64,000 nucleotides of DNA from an uncultured Methylobacillus sp. (GCA_946478865.1 CAMLDO010000006.1:32159-96158); one strand, 5' to 3'. Positions 1-11,500 are shown, counted from the first letter of the stretch. Translations and numbers: made by a program. The notes: generated by a model not told the origin, from the sequence alone.

Positions 1-82
1 TGGGGGAATGAAACTGATCCCAGTCGCGCTCGCGCACAAAGGCGCGCAGGCGGTCGCGCAGTTCGGTCAGGCGGTCAGCCAT
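1..82 (-). CDS. MazG-like nucleotide pyrophosphohydrolase, N-terminal fragment
   Basis: Only the first 27 codons are present and the gene runs off the left edge. The translation begins MADRLTELRDRL and continues with an RERDWDQFHSP segment. That segment resembles the start of small all-alpha MazG/dCTP-pyrophosphatase-like proteins, which hydrolyse nucleoside triphosphates. The ATG at 82 is preceded by a GGAGATAAC ribosome-binding site. The catalytic ExxE helices lie outside the window, so the family call rests on the N-terminus alone. Confidence 0.6.
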   Translation of the reverse strand, partial: MADRLTELRDRLRAFVRERDWDQFHSP

Positions 83-207
83 CTGTTATCTCCATGGGGA
101 ATTTGAAAATGCAGGCCATGCCTGCTGCGGAAAACCCGCAATGTACCATTTCGCGACGATCAACGCTCCGCTGGAAATCGCCCAGGCTACCGCGAGCTCA
201 GTTTTCC

Positions 208-1731
208 TTATGCATCCCCTAGCGGGGTATTCGCCGGCCCATGAAGTACCTGCCCATCGATACCAAAACGCGAGCCGTGACACGGACAGTCCCACGATTT
301 CTCGGCGGAATTGAAAGACACCTCGCACCCCAGATGCGTGCAAACTGCCGACTTCACATACAGCTTGCCGCTCTTGTCGCGATAGGCCGCTTTTTTTGCC
401 AAGCCGCTCCTGACGATGGCTGCCTCCCCAGGCGCAATCTGGTCTTCGTTATCCACCTCGGGGGGCGTTACCCAGTTGCCATACTGCGAAAGCGTGTTGG
501 CCTGCTCCTTCACGAACTCGCCCATGGCATGCGTGGCTTTGCGGGCTGGGTCGTACACCTCCGTCCATGGGTTGTTCCGCCCCATGATCATGTCAGTCAC
601 CAGCATGGCCCCGGCGGTGCAATGCGTCATGCCGTTCCCCGAATCGCCGGTGATGATGTAGACGTTATCGTTACCACCCGGATTCCTGCCCAGGTAGGCA
701 ACCCCATCCGCCGGTTCCATGACTTCGCCGGACCAGCGATATGCGACCGCACCTGCCATCGGGTAATGCTGCCGCGTCCATTGTTCGATCTCGTCATACC
801 GGTGTTCGGGGTGGGCGTCCTGCCCCACCTTGTGATCCTGTCCGCCGACGATCAGGAAATCGTACTGATCGGCCTGCTCAGGCGGCTCGGCAATGCGAAT
901 ATAAAAGTATGGATCCCCCGTATCCCACAGCAGAATACGCGGTACCGCCCCCTTGGGCACCTGGAAGGCTACAACGTATGTCATGTAGCCTGATTGCTTG
1001 GTATGCATGGCGACACGGTTAATGAAAGGTGTATTGGTCGCAATGACCGCGGCTTGGGCGTGCACGGTGTGATCTGCAGTCGTCACCTCGCTGCGGCCTG
1101 CATTTTCACGAACATCGAGCGCTCGGGTATGCGTAAAAATCCTCCCGCCGTTACGTTCGATTGCCTTGCAAAGGCCCGCCAGGTATCGCAGAGGATGAAA
1201 CTGGGCCTGTTCCGAAAATTCGAGACACGGCCCGGTATCGAAACTGAGCGCGGGCACGCAATCCAGCTTTTTCACCACTGCGCCTGCCCGCAAAGCGGCA
1301 TCGTACTCCTTATCCAGTTCGGGCCGGCCCTCATGGGATCGGGCATAAAGATAGCCTTTCACCCGGACAAATCCGCATTCGATGCCCTCCTCCTTGCAGA
1401 TGGTTTCGACCAAGGAGATCGCTTGCCCGAAACTGTCGGCCACCAGCCGGCTGCTGTCAGCCCCCAGCATCGCTTCAATCTCGTAGTAGCGGTTGTCCGG
1501 CACCGCCAGGTGGGCCGTGGTATGGCCCGTCTCGCCGCTGCAGATTTCATATGCTTCGAGCAGAGCGACACTTTTACCTTCCTTGCTCAACAAATAAGCA
1601 GTCGTCAGTCCGGCAATGCCGCCACCGACGACGCAGACATCTGCCTCGATATTTTCGGTTAATCGGGAGTAGTCCGGCATGGGCTGGGTGTCCATCCATA
1701 CCGAAGTCGAACGTTGAATTTCGCTGGTCAT
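208..1731 (-). CDS. FAD-dependent oxidoreductase with C-terminal Rieske domain
   Basis: A 507-residue fusion. Residues about 30-60 form a dinucleotide-binding motif (VVGGGIAGL) of the DAO/glycine-oxidase family, and the body to about residue 400 matches that amine/amino-acid oxidase fold. The C-terminus carries a bc1-type Rieske [2Fe-2S] domain with CTHLGC (C464, H466) and CPCH (C482, H485), including the extra cysteines that form the stabilising disulfide. The protein ends soon after the second cluster motif, which is common in this fusion family. No signal peptide is visible, so a cytoplasmic role passing electrons from a flavin to a Rieske centre is likely. The substrate is unknown. The gene stands alone between the MazG-like gene and the rRNA methyltransferase. 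Confidence 0.85.
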   Translation of the reverse strand: MTSEIQRSTSVWMDTQPMPDYSRLTENIEADVCVVGGGIAGLTTAYLLSKEGKSVALLEAYEICSGETGHTTAHLAVPDNRYYEIEAMLGADSSRLVADSFGQAISLVETICKEEGIECGFVRVKGYLYARSHEGRPELDKEYDAALRAGAVVKKLDCVPALSFDTGPCLEFSEQAQFHPLRYLAGLCKAIERNGGRIFTHTRALDVRENAGRSEVTTADHTVHAQAAVIATNTPFINRVAMHTKQSGYMTYVVAFQVPKGAVPRILLWDTGDPYFYIRIAEPPEQADQYDFLIVGGQDHKVGQDAHPEHRYDEIEQWTRQHYPMAGAVAYRWSGEVMEPADGVAYLGRNPGGNDNVYIITGDSGNGMTHCTAGAMLVTDMIMGRNNPWTEVYDPARKATHAMGEFVKEQANTLSQYGNWVTPPEVDNEDQIAPGEAAIVRSGLAKKAAYRDKSGKLYVKSAVCTHLGCEVSFNSAEKSWDCPCHGSRFGIDGQVLHGPANTPLGDA

Positions 1732-1809
1732 GGCGCCTCCTGGAGAAATGCTTGAGGAAATGGACGCGTAAACCGATAGGACAGCGGAATTGGAGAAAGA
1801 TTAATAAAC

Positions 1810-1837
1810 GGGAGAAATCCTTTTACGGATATCTCCC
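1810..1837 (-). terminator. Hairpin downstream of the rRNA methyltransferase gene
   Basis: GGGAGA-AATCC pairs with GGAT-ATCTCCC around a short loop. On the minus strand the stem is followed by a weak T-rich run (GTTTATT). It lies about 65 bp past the stop of the gene ending at 1902. Confidence 0.4.
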
Positions 1838-1901
1838 GATACAAACGTCTCAGCGCTTCTTGATTATGGCCGGATCTGCAAGTCGGCCAGACAGCCCATT
1901 G

Positions 1902-3053
1902 CTACTTGCGGTTGCTGCCCGCCACCATCTTGATCTCGAACAGCCGGCACTCCAGCGGACCATTGAACAATGGCGTACGCTTCGAGGGAGCCAGCCGCAT
2001 GAGCTTGGGCATGCGCAAATCCGAGGTGAGGAAATAGGCGTTCCAGCCAGCGAAGCTGCGCTTGAGCGTCTCTCCCATTTTCGGGTAGAGCGCAGCCAGC
2101 ATTGCATCCTCGCCGATGCGCACGCCATAGGGGGGGTTCGTCACCAGCACGCCGGAATCGGCCGGCGCTTCAAGCTGGGTAAAATCTCTCTGCGACAGCC
2201 ACACGGCTTCCAGCAGCCCGGCCTCTTCCAGGTTCTGCTTGGCCGAGCGTACTGCCTTGGGATCGATGTCGCTGCCGTAGATTTCCATGAAATCCACCGG
2301 CTTCACGCGATCCAGCGCCTGCTGGCGCATGCCGTTCCACAGCGCAGCGTCGTAATTGGCGAACTTCTGGAAGGCGAAGCCGCGCTGCACGCCGGGCGCC
2401 ATGTCGAGTGCCATCATGGCCGCTTCCAGCAGGAAGGTGCCGCTGCCGCACATCGGATCGAGCAGCGGCGTACCCGGCTGCCAGCCGGACAGCTTGAGGA
2501 TGCCTGCGGCCAGATTCTCACGCAACGGCGCCTCCACGCTGGCCTTGCGCTGGCCGCGCTGAAACAGCGAAGCACCCGAGGTATCGAGGTAAAAACGATA
2601 CTCGTCAGCGGTGAGATAAGCATGCACGCGCATGTCCGGCTGCTTGGTGTCGATGTAGGGGCGCTTGCCGCTTGCCTCGCGGAACTTGTCGCACACCGCG
2701 TCCTTGATGCGCAGCGTGACGAATTCCAGGCTCTTGAGCGGACACTTCACTGCAGTCACCTTGACCATGAAGGTGCGCTCCACTGCGAACCATTTTGGCC
2801 ACGGCAGCGCCATTGCCGCCTGGTACAGATCATCCTCGGTGCGGTACTTGCCCTGCCCTACCTGCAGCAGGATACGCGTCGCGACCCGGCTTTCGAGGTT
2901 GGCCCGGTAGCACACCGTCAGATCGCCGGCAAAACCGACCCCACCGTCGGTAGGCGCCAACGATCCGGCTCCCAGCGCCTTCAGCTCGTCTGCCAGAATG
3001 CCTTCCAGCCCGCGCGGACAAGTGGCGAAATAGGTGTAGTGGTCTTTTTTCAT
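1902..3053 (-). CDS. rlmL: THUMP-domain class I SAM-dependent rRNA methyltransferase (RlmL-N type)
   Basis: A 383-residue protein matching the N-terminal half of E. coli RlmL, the enzyme that makes m2G2445 in 23S rRNA. It opens with a ferredoxin-like/THUMP RNA-binding region (FATCPRGLE near residue 10). A Rossmann methyltransferase follows with the SAM motif DPMCGSGTFLLE and the catalytic motif TNPPYG typical of N2-guanine methyltransferases. The second (RlmK) module of the E. coli fusion is absent, as is usual for stand-alone versions. The ATG at 3053 overlaps nothing and sits 5 bp after the next upstream gene ends, so co-transcription with the minus-strand genes at 3.06-5.7 kb is likely. 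Confidence 0.85.
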   Translation of the reverse strand: MKKDHYTYFATCPRGLEGILADELKALGAGSLAPTDGGVGFAGDLTVCYRANLESRVATRILLQVGQGKYRTEDDLYQAAMALPWPKWFAVERTFMVKVTAVKCPLKSLEFVTLRIKDAVCDKFREASGKRPYIDTKQPDMRVHAYLTADEYRFYLDTSGASLFQRGQRKASVEAPLRENLAAGILKLSGWQPGTPLLDPMCGSGTFLLEAAMMALDMAPGVQRGFAFQKFANYDAALWNGMRQQALDRVKPVDFMEIYGSDIDPKAVRSAKQNLEEAGLLEAVWLSQRDFTQLEAPADSGVLVTNPPYGVRIGEDAMLAALYPKMGETLKRSFAGWNAYFLTSDLRMPKLMRLAPSKRTPLFNGPLECRLFEIKMVAGSNRK

Positions 3054-3057
3054 GGGC

Positions 3058-3858
3058 TCAAACGATCAGGCGGTTGGAGGTGTGCTGGTTATGGTCGCGC
3101 AGGCGTTCCACGAACTCAAGGAACTCGATCTTGAACTCGCCCTGCAGTTGCTTTGCCCTCTCGCGCAGAGTGGCCCAGCGCAAATCGGGCGGCGTGCGGC
3201 GGAAACCGAACACGACGATATTGCCAGGACGTCCGGTCGGCAGTACCAGCACACGCATGCCGAAGCTCTGCTCGATGCGCTGCAAATACACGTCGAAGTT
3301 CTTGTCGCTGCCCCACAGGTTCACGACCAGGATGCCATCGTCGGTGAGCGCTTCGGCACAGGTATCGAAAAATGCCTGCGAACTCAGTTCCGACGCGAGC
3401 CCGCGGCTGTCGTAGGCGTCGAGGATCAGCACGTCGGACTCGCCAGCATGTGCATGCAGGTAAGCGACGCCGTCGCCCTCGATGGTCTGCAAGCGCGTGT
3501 CATCGTCTGGCAGATAAAAATGACTGCGGGCGATCGCGATCACCTGCGGATTGATCTCCACGGTGCGTATCGTGTGCTGCGGCAGGTAGTGATGCACGAA
3601 TTTCGGGATCGAGCCGCCGCCCAGCCCGATCAGCAGCAGATTGCGTGCCTGTGGGCGGAACAGCAGAAACATCATCATGCCGCGCGTATAGGTAAGCTCC
3701 AGGTCATAAGGAGCGTTGACGCGCATCGAGCTCTGGATCGTATTGGAGCCGAGATGCAGCGAACGCACGCCGTCCACTTCGCTTACGTCGACGCTGTCGC
3801 CGTCGCTCACATTGCGATGGATGCTGCGCGCGAACCGGCGCGGGCCGAGGCGGAACAT
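3058..3858 (-). CDS. Spermidine synthase-like (polyamine aminopropyltransferase fold) protein
   Basis: The methyltransferase-like fold of spermidine synthases is visible: a LLIGLGGGS nucleotide/dcSAM-binding loop, an acidic strand end (TVEINP), and LILDAYDSRG in the active-site region. The family's usual YxDVxxxD-type motif is only partly kept, so true aminopropyltransferase activity is uncertain. I chose the ATG at 3858 because it follows the upstream stop codon by 2 bp and has GGAG at good spacing. A GTG at 3888 would add 10 residues and overlap the RNase gene. It is tightly coupled to the upstream exonuclease and the downstream rlmL. Confidence 0.75.
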   Translation of the reverse strand: MFRLGPRRFARSIHRNVSDGDSVDVSEVDGVRSLHLGSNTIQSSMRVNAPYDLELTYTRGMMMFLLFRPQARNLLLIGLGGGSIPKFVHHYLPQHTIRTVEINPQVIAIARSHFYLPDDDTRLQTIEGDGVAYLHAHAGESDVLILDAYDSRGLASELSSQAFFDTCAEALTDDGILVVNLWGSDKNFDVYLQRIEQSFGMRVLVLPTGRPGNIVVFGFRRTPPDLRWATLRERAKQLQGEFKIEFLEFVERLRDHNQHTSNRLIV

Positions 3859-3860
3859 GC

Positions 3861-5696
3861 TCACTCCAGCGCCCCCTTGTAGCGGCACTCCAGTTCCATG
3901 AGCAGCGGGTCGATACGTTTCACTTCAAGCAGTACGCGACTGCCCGGCGCGAGCTCAGGCAGGTTGTGAACCTTGGTGACATAAGGCAAGCCGTCAAGAC
4001 GCACGAGGTTCTCGCGCCACACGGTCGCAGCGATTTCATGAATGTTTTCCTGCTGCAAATAGACCAGGCACCAGTGTCGCTCCATGCGCGTCTGGAACTC
4101 GTTGTAGGCGTTGTAAGTCAGGTCAAAATCGCGCATCGCGCCCACCAGCGCATCGCTGTCCTTGGCGTAGGCCGGCTCGGTGCCCTGCAGTAGCGCGATC
4201 ATCTGGCGCTGGTTGATGAGATCAACCGCGCGGCGCAAAGGCGAAGTGTTCCATGCATACTGGGCAACACCCAGGCCCTGATGCGGCTCGGCATTGACAG
4301 TCATATACACCTTGCCGCCCTGCTGCGCGCGGTAGATGCCGGGAATGGCGTTTTCAGCGAGCAGACCGCCCCAGTGCGCGTTGGCGTGGATCATGAGCTC
4401 CGCCACCAGCTTGTCCATCGGCGAGCCGCGTTTGCGCTCGGTGATACGAACCTTGCCGTCCTCGACATAGAAGTTGTAATCCACCTGGGGCGGGCGGTTG
4501 GGATCGTACTTGCCGCGCGCCTTTTCCAGCGACTCGGCGAGACGGTGCAGCAACACCAGACGCTCCGAGTAGGCGTGCGCACTCGGCGTTTCCCAGTTTT
4601 CTTCGTTGAAATGCGGCTCCAGCTCGTCGTGGCGCAGGTTATCGGCAATTTTCACCGCCTCCAGCCTGCTTGTCTGGCTGACGACAGCCAAGTCCGGTGC
4701 GATATCGACATAGAGCGACAACGCAGGCCGCCAGATGCCCGCATGCAGGCTGAATGGCTCGATGGCCGCTTCCGGCAGCATGGTGATCTTGTTGCCCGGC
4801 ATGTAGACGGTGGACAGTCGCTTCATCGCGATCGCATCCAGCGCACTGCCCGGAACAATCCCGAGTGCGGGCGCGGCAATATGAATGCCCACACGGGTAT
4901 TGCCATCCGCCAAGGTCTTCACCGAAAAGGCGTCGTCGATCTCGGTCGTGGTGGAATCGTCGATACTGAACGCTTCCGCTTCCGCCTCGGGCAGATTATC
5001 CGGCGACAGCACGGGCTCGTGAGCCTCGAAATGCACGCCGGCAGGGAAATATTCGCGCAGGAAAGCGCCAAAGTGGTAATCGTGCGCGGACGGCAAGGCA
5101 CCGCAGGCTTCGAGCAATTTGACGTGGCTCAGCCCGGTAGCAGTAGCCGCCTCGTCCAGCGCTTTCCACTCCAGCGTATTCTTGTCCGGCGCGTAGAGCA
5201 GCATATCCAGCTTTTCGCCGAACTCCGCCGGCAGCGTGTGGGCAGTGAGTTGCGCCACGTAGGCAGCGACTTTCTCTGCCTGCAGGCGCTTGCGTTCCTG
5301 CGCAGCCAAAGCAGCCTTGAGGTTTTCCTCGGGCGCTGCCTTGTAACGGCCCTTGCCCTTGCGGTAGAAATACATCGGCGCGGCATGCAGGCTGATTGCG
5401 GTGGCTGCTGCCTCCATTGGAGAAGGTGCATGGCCGTAATACTCTTTGGCCAGTTCCTCGAAGCCGAACTCGTCCTCGCCGCAGCATTCCCAGAGGAAAT
5501 CCGCTGCGAGCGTTTCCGCCTCGGCCTGGGCTTTTTCCATGAAGCCCGCGAGCGCGCCGTCGAATTTCAGCAGGACGTTCGCGGTTTTGATCTTGGAGCG
5601 TTTCCCGGAGACGGATTCGACTTGCAGCGAACCGGGATTTTCGGTCATGACGGAGGCAACCTTGAAGCTGCCTTCCTCTTCGTAAAAGACGTTCAT
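3861..5696 (-). CDS. RNase II/RNase R-family 3'-5' exoribonuclease (RNB domain)
   Basis: A 611-residue protein. The RNB catalytic core begins around residue 245 with IDDSTTTEIDDA, whose aspartates bind the two Mg ions. It continues through MPGNKITMLPE, a variant of the RNB strand motif, and through RAQQGG and SPLRRAVDLINQRQ in the C-terminal half of the core. It is shorter than RNase R (about 800 residues) and lacks an obvious lysine-rich tail, resembling the compact RNB proteins common in betaproteobacteria. The start is the ATG at 5696 (MNVFYEEEG). A longer frame to 5759 has no conserved sequence. Expected role: processive hydrolysis of RNA in the cytoplasm. Confidence 0.85.
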   Translation of the reverse strand: MNVFYEEEGSFKVASVMTENPGSLQVESVSGKRSKIKTANVLLKFDGALAGFMEKAQAEAETLAADFLWECCGEDEFGFEELAKEYYGHAPSPMEAAATAISLHAAPMYFYRKGKGRYKAAPEENLKAALAAQERKRLQAEKVAAYVAQLTAHTLPAEFGEKLDMLLYAPDKNTLEWKALDEAATATGLSHVKLLEACGALPSAHDYHFGAFLREYFPAGVHFEAHEPVLSPDNLPEAEAEAFSIDDSTTTEIDDAFSVKTLADGNTRVGIHIAAPALGIVPGSALDAIAMKRLSTVYMPGNKITMLPEAAIEPFSLHAGIWRPALSLYVDIAPDLAVVSQTSRLEAVKIADNLRHDELEPHFNEENWETPSAHAYSERLVLLHRLAESLEKARGKYDPNRPPQVDYNFYVEDGKVRITERKRGSPMDKLVAELMIHANAHWGGLLAENAIPGIYRAQQGGKVYMTVNAEPHQGLGVAQYAWNTSPLRRAVDLINQRQMIALLQGTEPAYAKDSDALVGAMRDFDLTYNAYNEFQTRMERHWCLVYLQQENIHEIAATVWRENLVRLDGLPYVTKVHNLPELAPGSRVLLEVKRIDPLLMELECRYKGALE

Positions 5697-5765
5697 TGAA
5701 TGACTACGGAATGGATTAGCCGCTATTTTACCGTGGAATGCGCGGCCGGGTCGGGGCAAAGCACT

Positions 5766-5807
5766 GCCGCGCCTGAGGTCCGACCCGACCTCAAGCAGTG
5801 GCGCGGC
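5766..5807. repeat. Long intergenic stem-loop downstream of dodecin
   Basis: GCCGCGCC-TGAGGTC pairs with GACCTCA and GGCGCGGC, giving a 15-bp stem with a 6-nt one-sided bulge (AGCAGT) and a 6-nt loop. It lies between the dodecin stop and the RNase II-family start. Neither strand has a U-run after it, so it is not a standard terminator. It may be a processing or stabilising structure, or a single-copy repeat remnant. Confidence 0.5.
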
Positions 5808-5824
5808 GATTGGCAGGAAATGCG

Positions 5825-6037
5825 TTAGTGATCTTCGACGCGGAAACCGACCTTCAGCGTCACCTGCCAGTGCGCGATCTTCCCGTCCATGATACAGCCA
5901 CGGGTCTCGATCACCTCGAACCAGTCCATGTGCTTCACCGACTGCCCGGCCTTGGCAATCGCATTGCGAACCGCATCATCGGTTCCGTTGGGCGAGGAGC
6001 CCACCAGTTCGATCAGTTTGTAGACATGTGCGCTCAT
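5825..6037 (-). CDS. Dodecin, flavin-sequestering protein
   Basis: A 70-residue protein beginning [18 protein letters not shown], the classic dodecin start. It contains the conserved DWFEV and RG segments and ends in a [13 protein letters not shown] strand. Dodecins form hollow 12-mers that bind and store flavins in the cytoplasm. The start at 6037 gives the family's normal length and has AAGGAG 8 bp upstream. Longer in-frame extensions are not conserved. The gene follows the GGDEF/EAL gene by 20 bp on the same strand. Confidence 0.93.
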   Translation of the reverse strand: MSAHVYKLIELVGSSPNGTDDAVRNAIAKAGQSVKHMDWFEVIETRGCIMDGKIAHWQVTLKVGFRVEDH

Positions 6038-6057
6038 GACATTCTCCTTTCGTATTG

Positions 6058-8421
6058 TCAGTCGTTGTTCATTGCTGCCGCCTTGCGCGCCAGCCATGCC
6101 TCGGCCGGCTCAGGACGGGAAAACAGGTAACCCTGATGTATGACCTTGGCGCGGGAATTCAGGAAATCCGCCTGGGCCTGCGTCTCCACGCCCTCTGCCA
6201 CGATCTTGAGTTTGAGATGGCGCGCGACGGAGAGGATGACTTCCACCAGCGCGGCATCGTCCGGATCGTCCGGTGCATCCTGTACGAACGTCTTGTCGAT
6301 CTTGAGTTCGTGGATCGGCATTCTTTTGAGATAAGCCAGCGAAGAATAGCCGGTACCGAAATCATCCACCGAAAAATGGATACCGAGCGCTGCCAGCTCG
6401 GTCATCTTGGCGACAATCTCGTTCATGTTCTCGATCATCACGCCTTCCGTGACTTCCAGAGTCAGATGGCTGGCATCGGCCCCTGTCAGGCTCAGCAGAT
6501 TACGCACGGAATCGACGAAGCCAGGATGGCGGAAATGCCGCGGGCTGATATTGATGGAAACCCGAATCGGCGATTGCGCGATAGCTGGGTGAACCAGAAG
6601 ATCGCAAACAGTTTTCAGTACCCAGTTGTCGACGTCGATGACGAGATCGGACTCTTCTGCAATCGGAACGAACGCACCGGGCAGCACCAGACCGCGCAGC
6701 GGATGCTGCCAGCGCACCAGCGCCTCCACGCCCACCTCCTGTCCGCGCGCGTCTATCTGCGACTGAAAATAGAGCCGCAGTTCGTCCGTCTTGATCGCGT
6801 GCCGCAACTCTCGCTCCACCTGGAAGCGCTGGCTTGCGACCTGCTCCATATCTGTCTCGAAGAAGGAAGTCTGATTGCCGCCGCTCTTCTTGGCGAGGTG
6901 GAGCGCGGTATCGGCACGGCGCAGGATATCGTCCGGCGCGTCGTGCTCCATTTCCGGGAACAGCGTAATGCCGAGCGTGGCAGTCATGATCACTTCATCG
7001 CGCCCGGTACTGAAAGGTTGCCTGAGCGCATGATGAATTTTGTCAGCCACCACATGCGCATGCCGGTTGGCCATGCGCGCTTCGGTCTCCCGCCCCTGAA
7101 GCAACACGGCAAACTCGTCGCCTGACATGCGAGCCAGCGTGTCATCCTCCCGCAGGATCGCACTGAGGCGCTCGGCCACGGACTTGAGCAGCAGGTCGCC
7201 TGCGGTGCGGCCCAGCGCATCGTTCAGCATTTTCAGCCGGTCAATATCGAGCAGGATCAGCGCACAATAACGCTTCTCGCGCCGGGACAACGTCATCATC
7301 TGGCCGACGCGGTCCATGAGCAGAATGCGATTGGGCAGCCCGGTGAGCGCATCGTAATAGGCCAGGCGATGGTAATTCGCTTCCGACTGCTTGCGGTCGG
7401 TAATGTCCAGCATCACGCCCTGCAGATACTGCGGCTGCCCCTGCTCATCGTGGATAATCTGCGCTTCGTCACTGAAATGACGCCATTCTCCGTTTTTCGC
7501 CTTGAGCCGGTACTCCATGGAGAATGGCACACCCTGGTTGTGCGATTCGGCCAGCCGCCGACTCACCTCGGGAAGATCCTCCGGATGAATCAGTTGCTCC
7601 CACATCTTGGGATTGCCGAGCCACTCATCGACGGCATAGCCGAGTGCCTCGACACGCGGGCTGACATAGGTTGTCTGACTATATTGATTGAGCGAAGCGC
7701 GATAGATGATGGCGGGCACCTGTTCCGTCAACAGACGAAAGCTATGCTCGCGCTCGCGCAGCATTTTCTCTGCCCGTAGTTGCTCGGTAATATCGCGCGA
7801 AACACCGAATATGCCGACGATCTGCCCGGCAGCGTCGAACAGCGGCCCTTTGGTCGAGTGAAAATGACGCTCGCCGCTGACCGTATTGAAACTCTCCTGA
7901 AAACCGAGGGTACTCCGCTCGGCCATGATTTTACGGTCGTTCTCGACCGCCTGAGCAGCCTGCTCGGCCAGAAACCACTCATGGTCGCCATGCCCCACTA
8001 CCTGTTCTGGAACACGCCCTATCAGGCTTGCCGCTTCGCGATTACAGAAGAGGTAGCGGCTATCCTTGTCCTTGGCATAAATGGCATCCGTGGAGCCTTC
8101 CGCGATTGCATCCAGCAAGCGCAAGGCTTCCAGTTTCTGGGCCTGTATACGACGGAGATTTTCGGAGGCGGCAATGCTTTGTTCGACCAGTCTCCTGACG
8201 AGACCATAGAGCAGGAGGGATGTGACGCCGATGAATGCCCAGCCCTTGACCACGCTGGCCCAGGCGTACTGTTCGCGACTCTGGAAAAGAAATTCCAGCG
8301 CCTTGTCCGAAAGCAGTATCCACAAGGACCCGAAACAGGCATAAACCAACACGACCTTGAGCACGCCGCGAAGCGTTCCCGGCGCGTGCGCGTCGTTCTG
8401 GGAATCGTCTGAATGGATCAT
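6058..8421 (-). CDS. Membrane PAS-PAS-GGDEF-EAL c-di-GMP signalling protein
   Basis: A 787-residue protein. Two transmembrane segments lie at about residues 20-40 and 50-70. Two PAS domains follow, from about residue 90 and from about 230, the second with a PAC-type ending ([12 protein letters not shown]). The GGDEF domain reads SGDEF at 433-437 and keeps an inhibitory-site RxxD (REDD) five residues upstream. The EAL domain starts at E566 (EALVRWQHP) and keeps the catalytic set ([21 protein letters not shown]), so phosphodiesterase activity is likely. Cyclase activity is uncertain because of the Gly-to-Ser change. It lies 87 bp downstream of pilL on the same strand, suggesting a link between twitching control and c-di-GMP. 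Confidence 0.9.
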   Translation of the reverse strand: MIHSDDSQNDAHAPGTLRGVLKVVLVYACFGSLWILLSDKALEFLFQSREQYAWASVVKGWAFIGVTSLLLYGLVRRLVEQSIAASENLRRIQAQKLEALRLLDAIAEGSTDAIYAKDKDSRYLFCNREAASLIGRVPEQVVGHGDHEWFLAEQAAQAVENDRKIMAERSTLGFQESFNTVSGERHFHSTKGPLFDAAGQIVGIFGVSRDITEQLRAEKMLREREHSFRLLTEQVPAIIYRASLNQYSQTTYVSPRVEALGYAVDEWLGNPKMWEQLIHPEDLPEVSRRLAESHNQGVPFSMEYRLKAKNGEWRHFSDEAQIIHDEQGQPQYLQGVMLDITDRKQSEANYHRLAYYDALTGLPNRILLMDRVGQMMTLSRREKRYCALILLDIDRLKMLNDALGRTAGDLLLKSVAERLSAILREDDTLARMSGDEFAVLLQGRETEARMANRHAHVVADKIHHALRQPFSTGRDEVIMTATLGITLFPEMEHDAPDDILRRADTALHLAKKSGGNQTSFFETDMEQVASQRFQVERELRHAIKTDELRLYFQSQIDARGQEVGVEALVRWQHPLRGLVLPGAFVPIAEESDLVIDVDNWVLKTVCDLLVHPAIAQSPIRVSINISPRHFRHPGFVDSVRNLLSLTGADASHLTLEVTEGVMIENMNEIVAKMTELAALGIHFSVDDFGTGYSSLAYLKRMPIHELKIDKTFVQDAPDDPDDAALVEVILSVARHLKLKIVAEGVETQAQADFLNSRAKVIHQGYLFSRPEPAEAWLARKAAAMNND

Positions 8422-8508
8422 CGGATAGTTGTGTTATGGATGTCGCCAACCCCTTATCCGGATACTACTCCAAGCCACCCTATGGGGAAACTGCGCGGAA
8501 GCCTCTTC

Positions 8509-11500
8509 TCAGCGCTTCCCGTCGACGAAAGCGGCAATATGCGTCAGAAGTTCCTCTTCCTGATACGGCTTGCCGAGATAGACGTTCACGCCGATTTCCT
8601 GCGCATAAGCCCGGTGCTTGTCCGCGGTGCGCGAGCTGATGACGATCATCGGTATACGCGCCGTCTTCGCATTACCGCGTACCGCGCGCGCAAGTTCGAA
8701 ACCGTCCATGCGCGGCATTTCGATATCCAGCAAGATCACTTCGGGCTCGATGGATTCGAGCTGCTGCAAGGCATCGACGCCATCCTTGGCAGTCACCGCA
8801 TGATAGCCTTCTCGCGCCAGCAGCCGCGAAATCACCTTGCGCATGGTCAGAGAGTCGTCCACGACCAGCACGGTCGGCAATGACGGCGCCTCGGTGATGG
8901 CCACCGATGGCGCCACCTCGGTAGCCAGCGCTTCCCGGAAAGCCATGTGGATAGGGTTCAGGATCAACATGACCTTGCCGTCCCCCATGACCGTCGCGCC
9001 GGAAATGCTGCCCATCCCGGCCAGTTGCGGGCCGATGTTCTTGACGACGATTTCGCGATTACCGCGGATTTCATCCACGATCAACGCAATCCTGCGCGTA
9101 CCGCTGCGCAACAGCATGATGGGAGTATAGGCCTGTGGCTCCGGTTGCGTGGAGCGCCCCAGCAAACGCGAAAGATGATGCAGGGGATACTGCCGGCCGG
9201 CCCAGGTGAATTGCCCCGCCGCCTCGATGGACGGCAGCGCGCTCTGCTTGATTTTCTGCACCTGCTCCACCATGGGCGCCGGCAGCAGGAACTCTTCTTC
9301 GCCGATACGCACCAGCACCGTCTGGTTCACCGCCAGCGTCAGCGGCAGGTAAATCGTGAAGGTACTGCCCTGGCCCGCCTCCGACGCCACTTCGACACGG
9401 CCGCCGAGCACAGCGATCTCGGCGCGAACGGCATCCAGCCCCACGCCTCGGCCGGAAACCTGCGTAACGTTATCGGAAGTCGAGAACCCGGGTTCGAAGA
9501 TGACAGACACCAGCTCGGCAGGATTTTCCAGCTGGGCATCATTCAACAGCCCGAGACTCGCCGCCTTGGCCTTGATCTTGTCGAAATCCAGACCCGAACC
9601 ATCGTCGCTCAGCGAGAGAATGATTTCATTGCCCTCTTGCCGCGCCTGAATGCCTATGTGACCGACCTTGGGCTTTTTCACCTGAGCGCGCTTCTTCGCA
9701 TCTTCCAGCCCGTGCGCGATGGCGTTGCGCAGCAAGTGCTCCAGAGGACCGACCATTTTTTCCAGCACGCTGCGGTCAATATCCACCGCTTCACCCTGGA
9801 TCTCCAGCTCGGCCGGTTTTTTCAGCTCGGCGGAGGTCTGGCGCACGATGCGGTGCAGACGCTCGGAAACCGTGTCGAACCGCACCATACGCGTCCGCAT
9901 CAAGCCCTGCTGCAACTGCTTGGTCATGCGCGACTGTTCGTTGAGCGCGGCCTCGGTTTCGTTGAGGTTGACCATGAGCCCCTGCTGCACGGTAGCCACG
10001 TCGTGCACGCTCTCGGCCATCATGCGCGTCAGTTCCTGGAACCGGGTGTAGCGGTCGAATTCCAGCGGGTCGAAAGTCTCGTGCGCTTCCTGCAACTGCG
10101 TCAGGCGCGACTGCATCTGCGTCTCGGCTTCGATTTCCGCTTCGCGCAACTGGGTACGCAAGCGGATCACGCTGTCCGTAAGTTCCAGCAGCGCGGATTT
10201 GAAGGTTTCCATCTGCCGCTCGATACGGGAGCGGGCAATACTGACTTCACCCGCTTCGTTGACCAGATGGTCGATGGCATCGGACCGTACCCGCATCATG
10301 GGTGTGACAGTCAGACTATCCGCGATAGCCAGCGCTTCTGCATCGGCGGCGGCTGTCGCCAGAGAAACCTCTGCCGGAGCTTCGGCATGATGGCGCAATT
10401 CGTCCAGTTGCTCGCTGATAGCGTCGTACTGCTTGAAGAATACGGTGAAGCTGCGGACCGTGGGCGCGCCCTTGGCCAAGGCTTTTTCGACCTGGGTTTC
10501 CAGATCGTGCAGATCGTCGCCCATGCGCATCGCGCCTGCCATGCGGGCACTGCCCTTCAGCGTATGCAATGCGCGCTGCAATGCCTGCTGTGGCGCCGTA
10601 TCGGCCGGGTTTCCCTGCCAGTCGCGCAATTGGCGGCCCACGAGAGGCATCAGTTCATTGGACTCTTCCAGGAACACTTCCAGCAACTGCCGGTCGATAT
10701 TGCCGCTGTCCTTGTTCGACACGAAGGACGGAACGGCATCGAGTACCGAATCGCTCGTCAGAGTCCCCGGTTCGACGGGCGCTGCACCTTCCTCAACCAG
10801 CATGGACTCGGAAAGCGTGATCTCCGCAGTGGCCTGCACTTCCTCTGCGGACGCAGGCAATGCACGCAGGGCATCGCACAGCCAGGGAGCGGACGCAGGC
10901 AGGCGATAGTTTTCCACCTTTTGCAGCATGGACTGCAATGTCGCCGTAGACTGGTCGAACAGATGCAGTTCTTCCTGCGACAATCCGGCAAAGCGCGGCT
11001 TGATTTGTTCCAGCCAGAACTCCAGCGCGCCGCCCAGATCGGAAATAGCTGTCAGGCCGACGGTGCGAGACACGCCGCCCAGGGTATGCGCAGGGCGTTC
11101 GATATCTGGAATGGCAGATTCGGCATGGGCTTGCGCTGCAGCCAGCAACTCCTGCAAAAGTCCGAGGTTGGCGCGTGCTTCGCCCATGAAGATGTCGAAC
11201 AGCTCGCGATTAACACTATGCTTGCCGCCGATGACAACGAGATCTGCGGCGGGCCGCTTTTCTTCCGTACTGGCTGCCGTCTCTACCGCCGGAGGTTCCA
11301 CTGTCTCAGGCTTCGCTACCGGGGCTGGCTCTACTACCGGAGTTGCCGCAACCTCCTCCACCGGGGCAGCCGGCTTCAGCAGTGCATCGGCGCGCGCTTT
11401 CCAGACACTAGGCGCCAGCGTAACTTCGCCATGCGTGAACAGTTGTCTCACCCAGTCCTGGAACTGCTCGCTGACACTGTCGATGAAGTCCAGCACCGGA

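Noticed and set aside
4281..5699. A 472-codon open frame antisense to the RNB exonuclease
   Set aside because: The minus-strand frame has the complete RNB motif set; this frame has none and its codon use is that of a mirror image.
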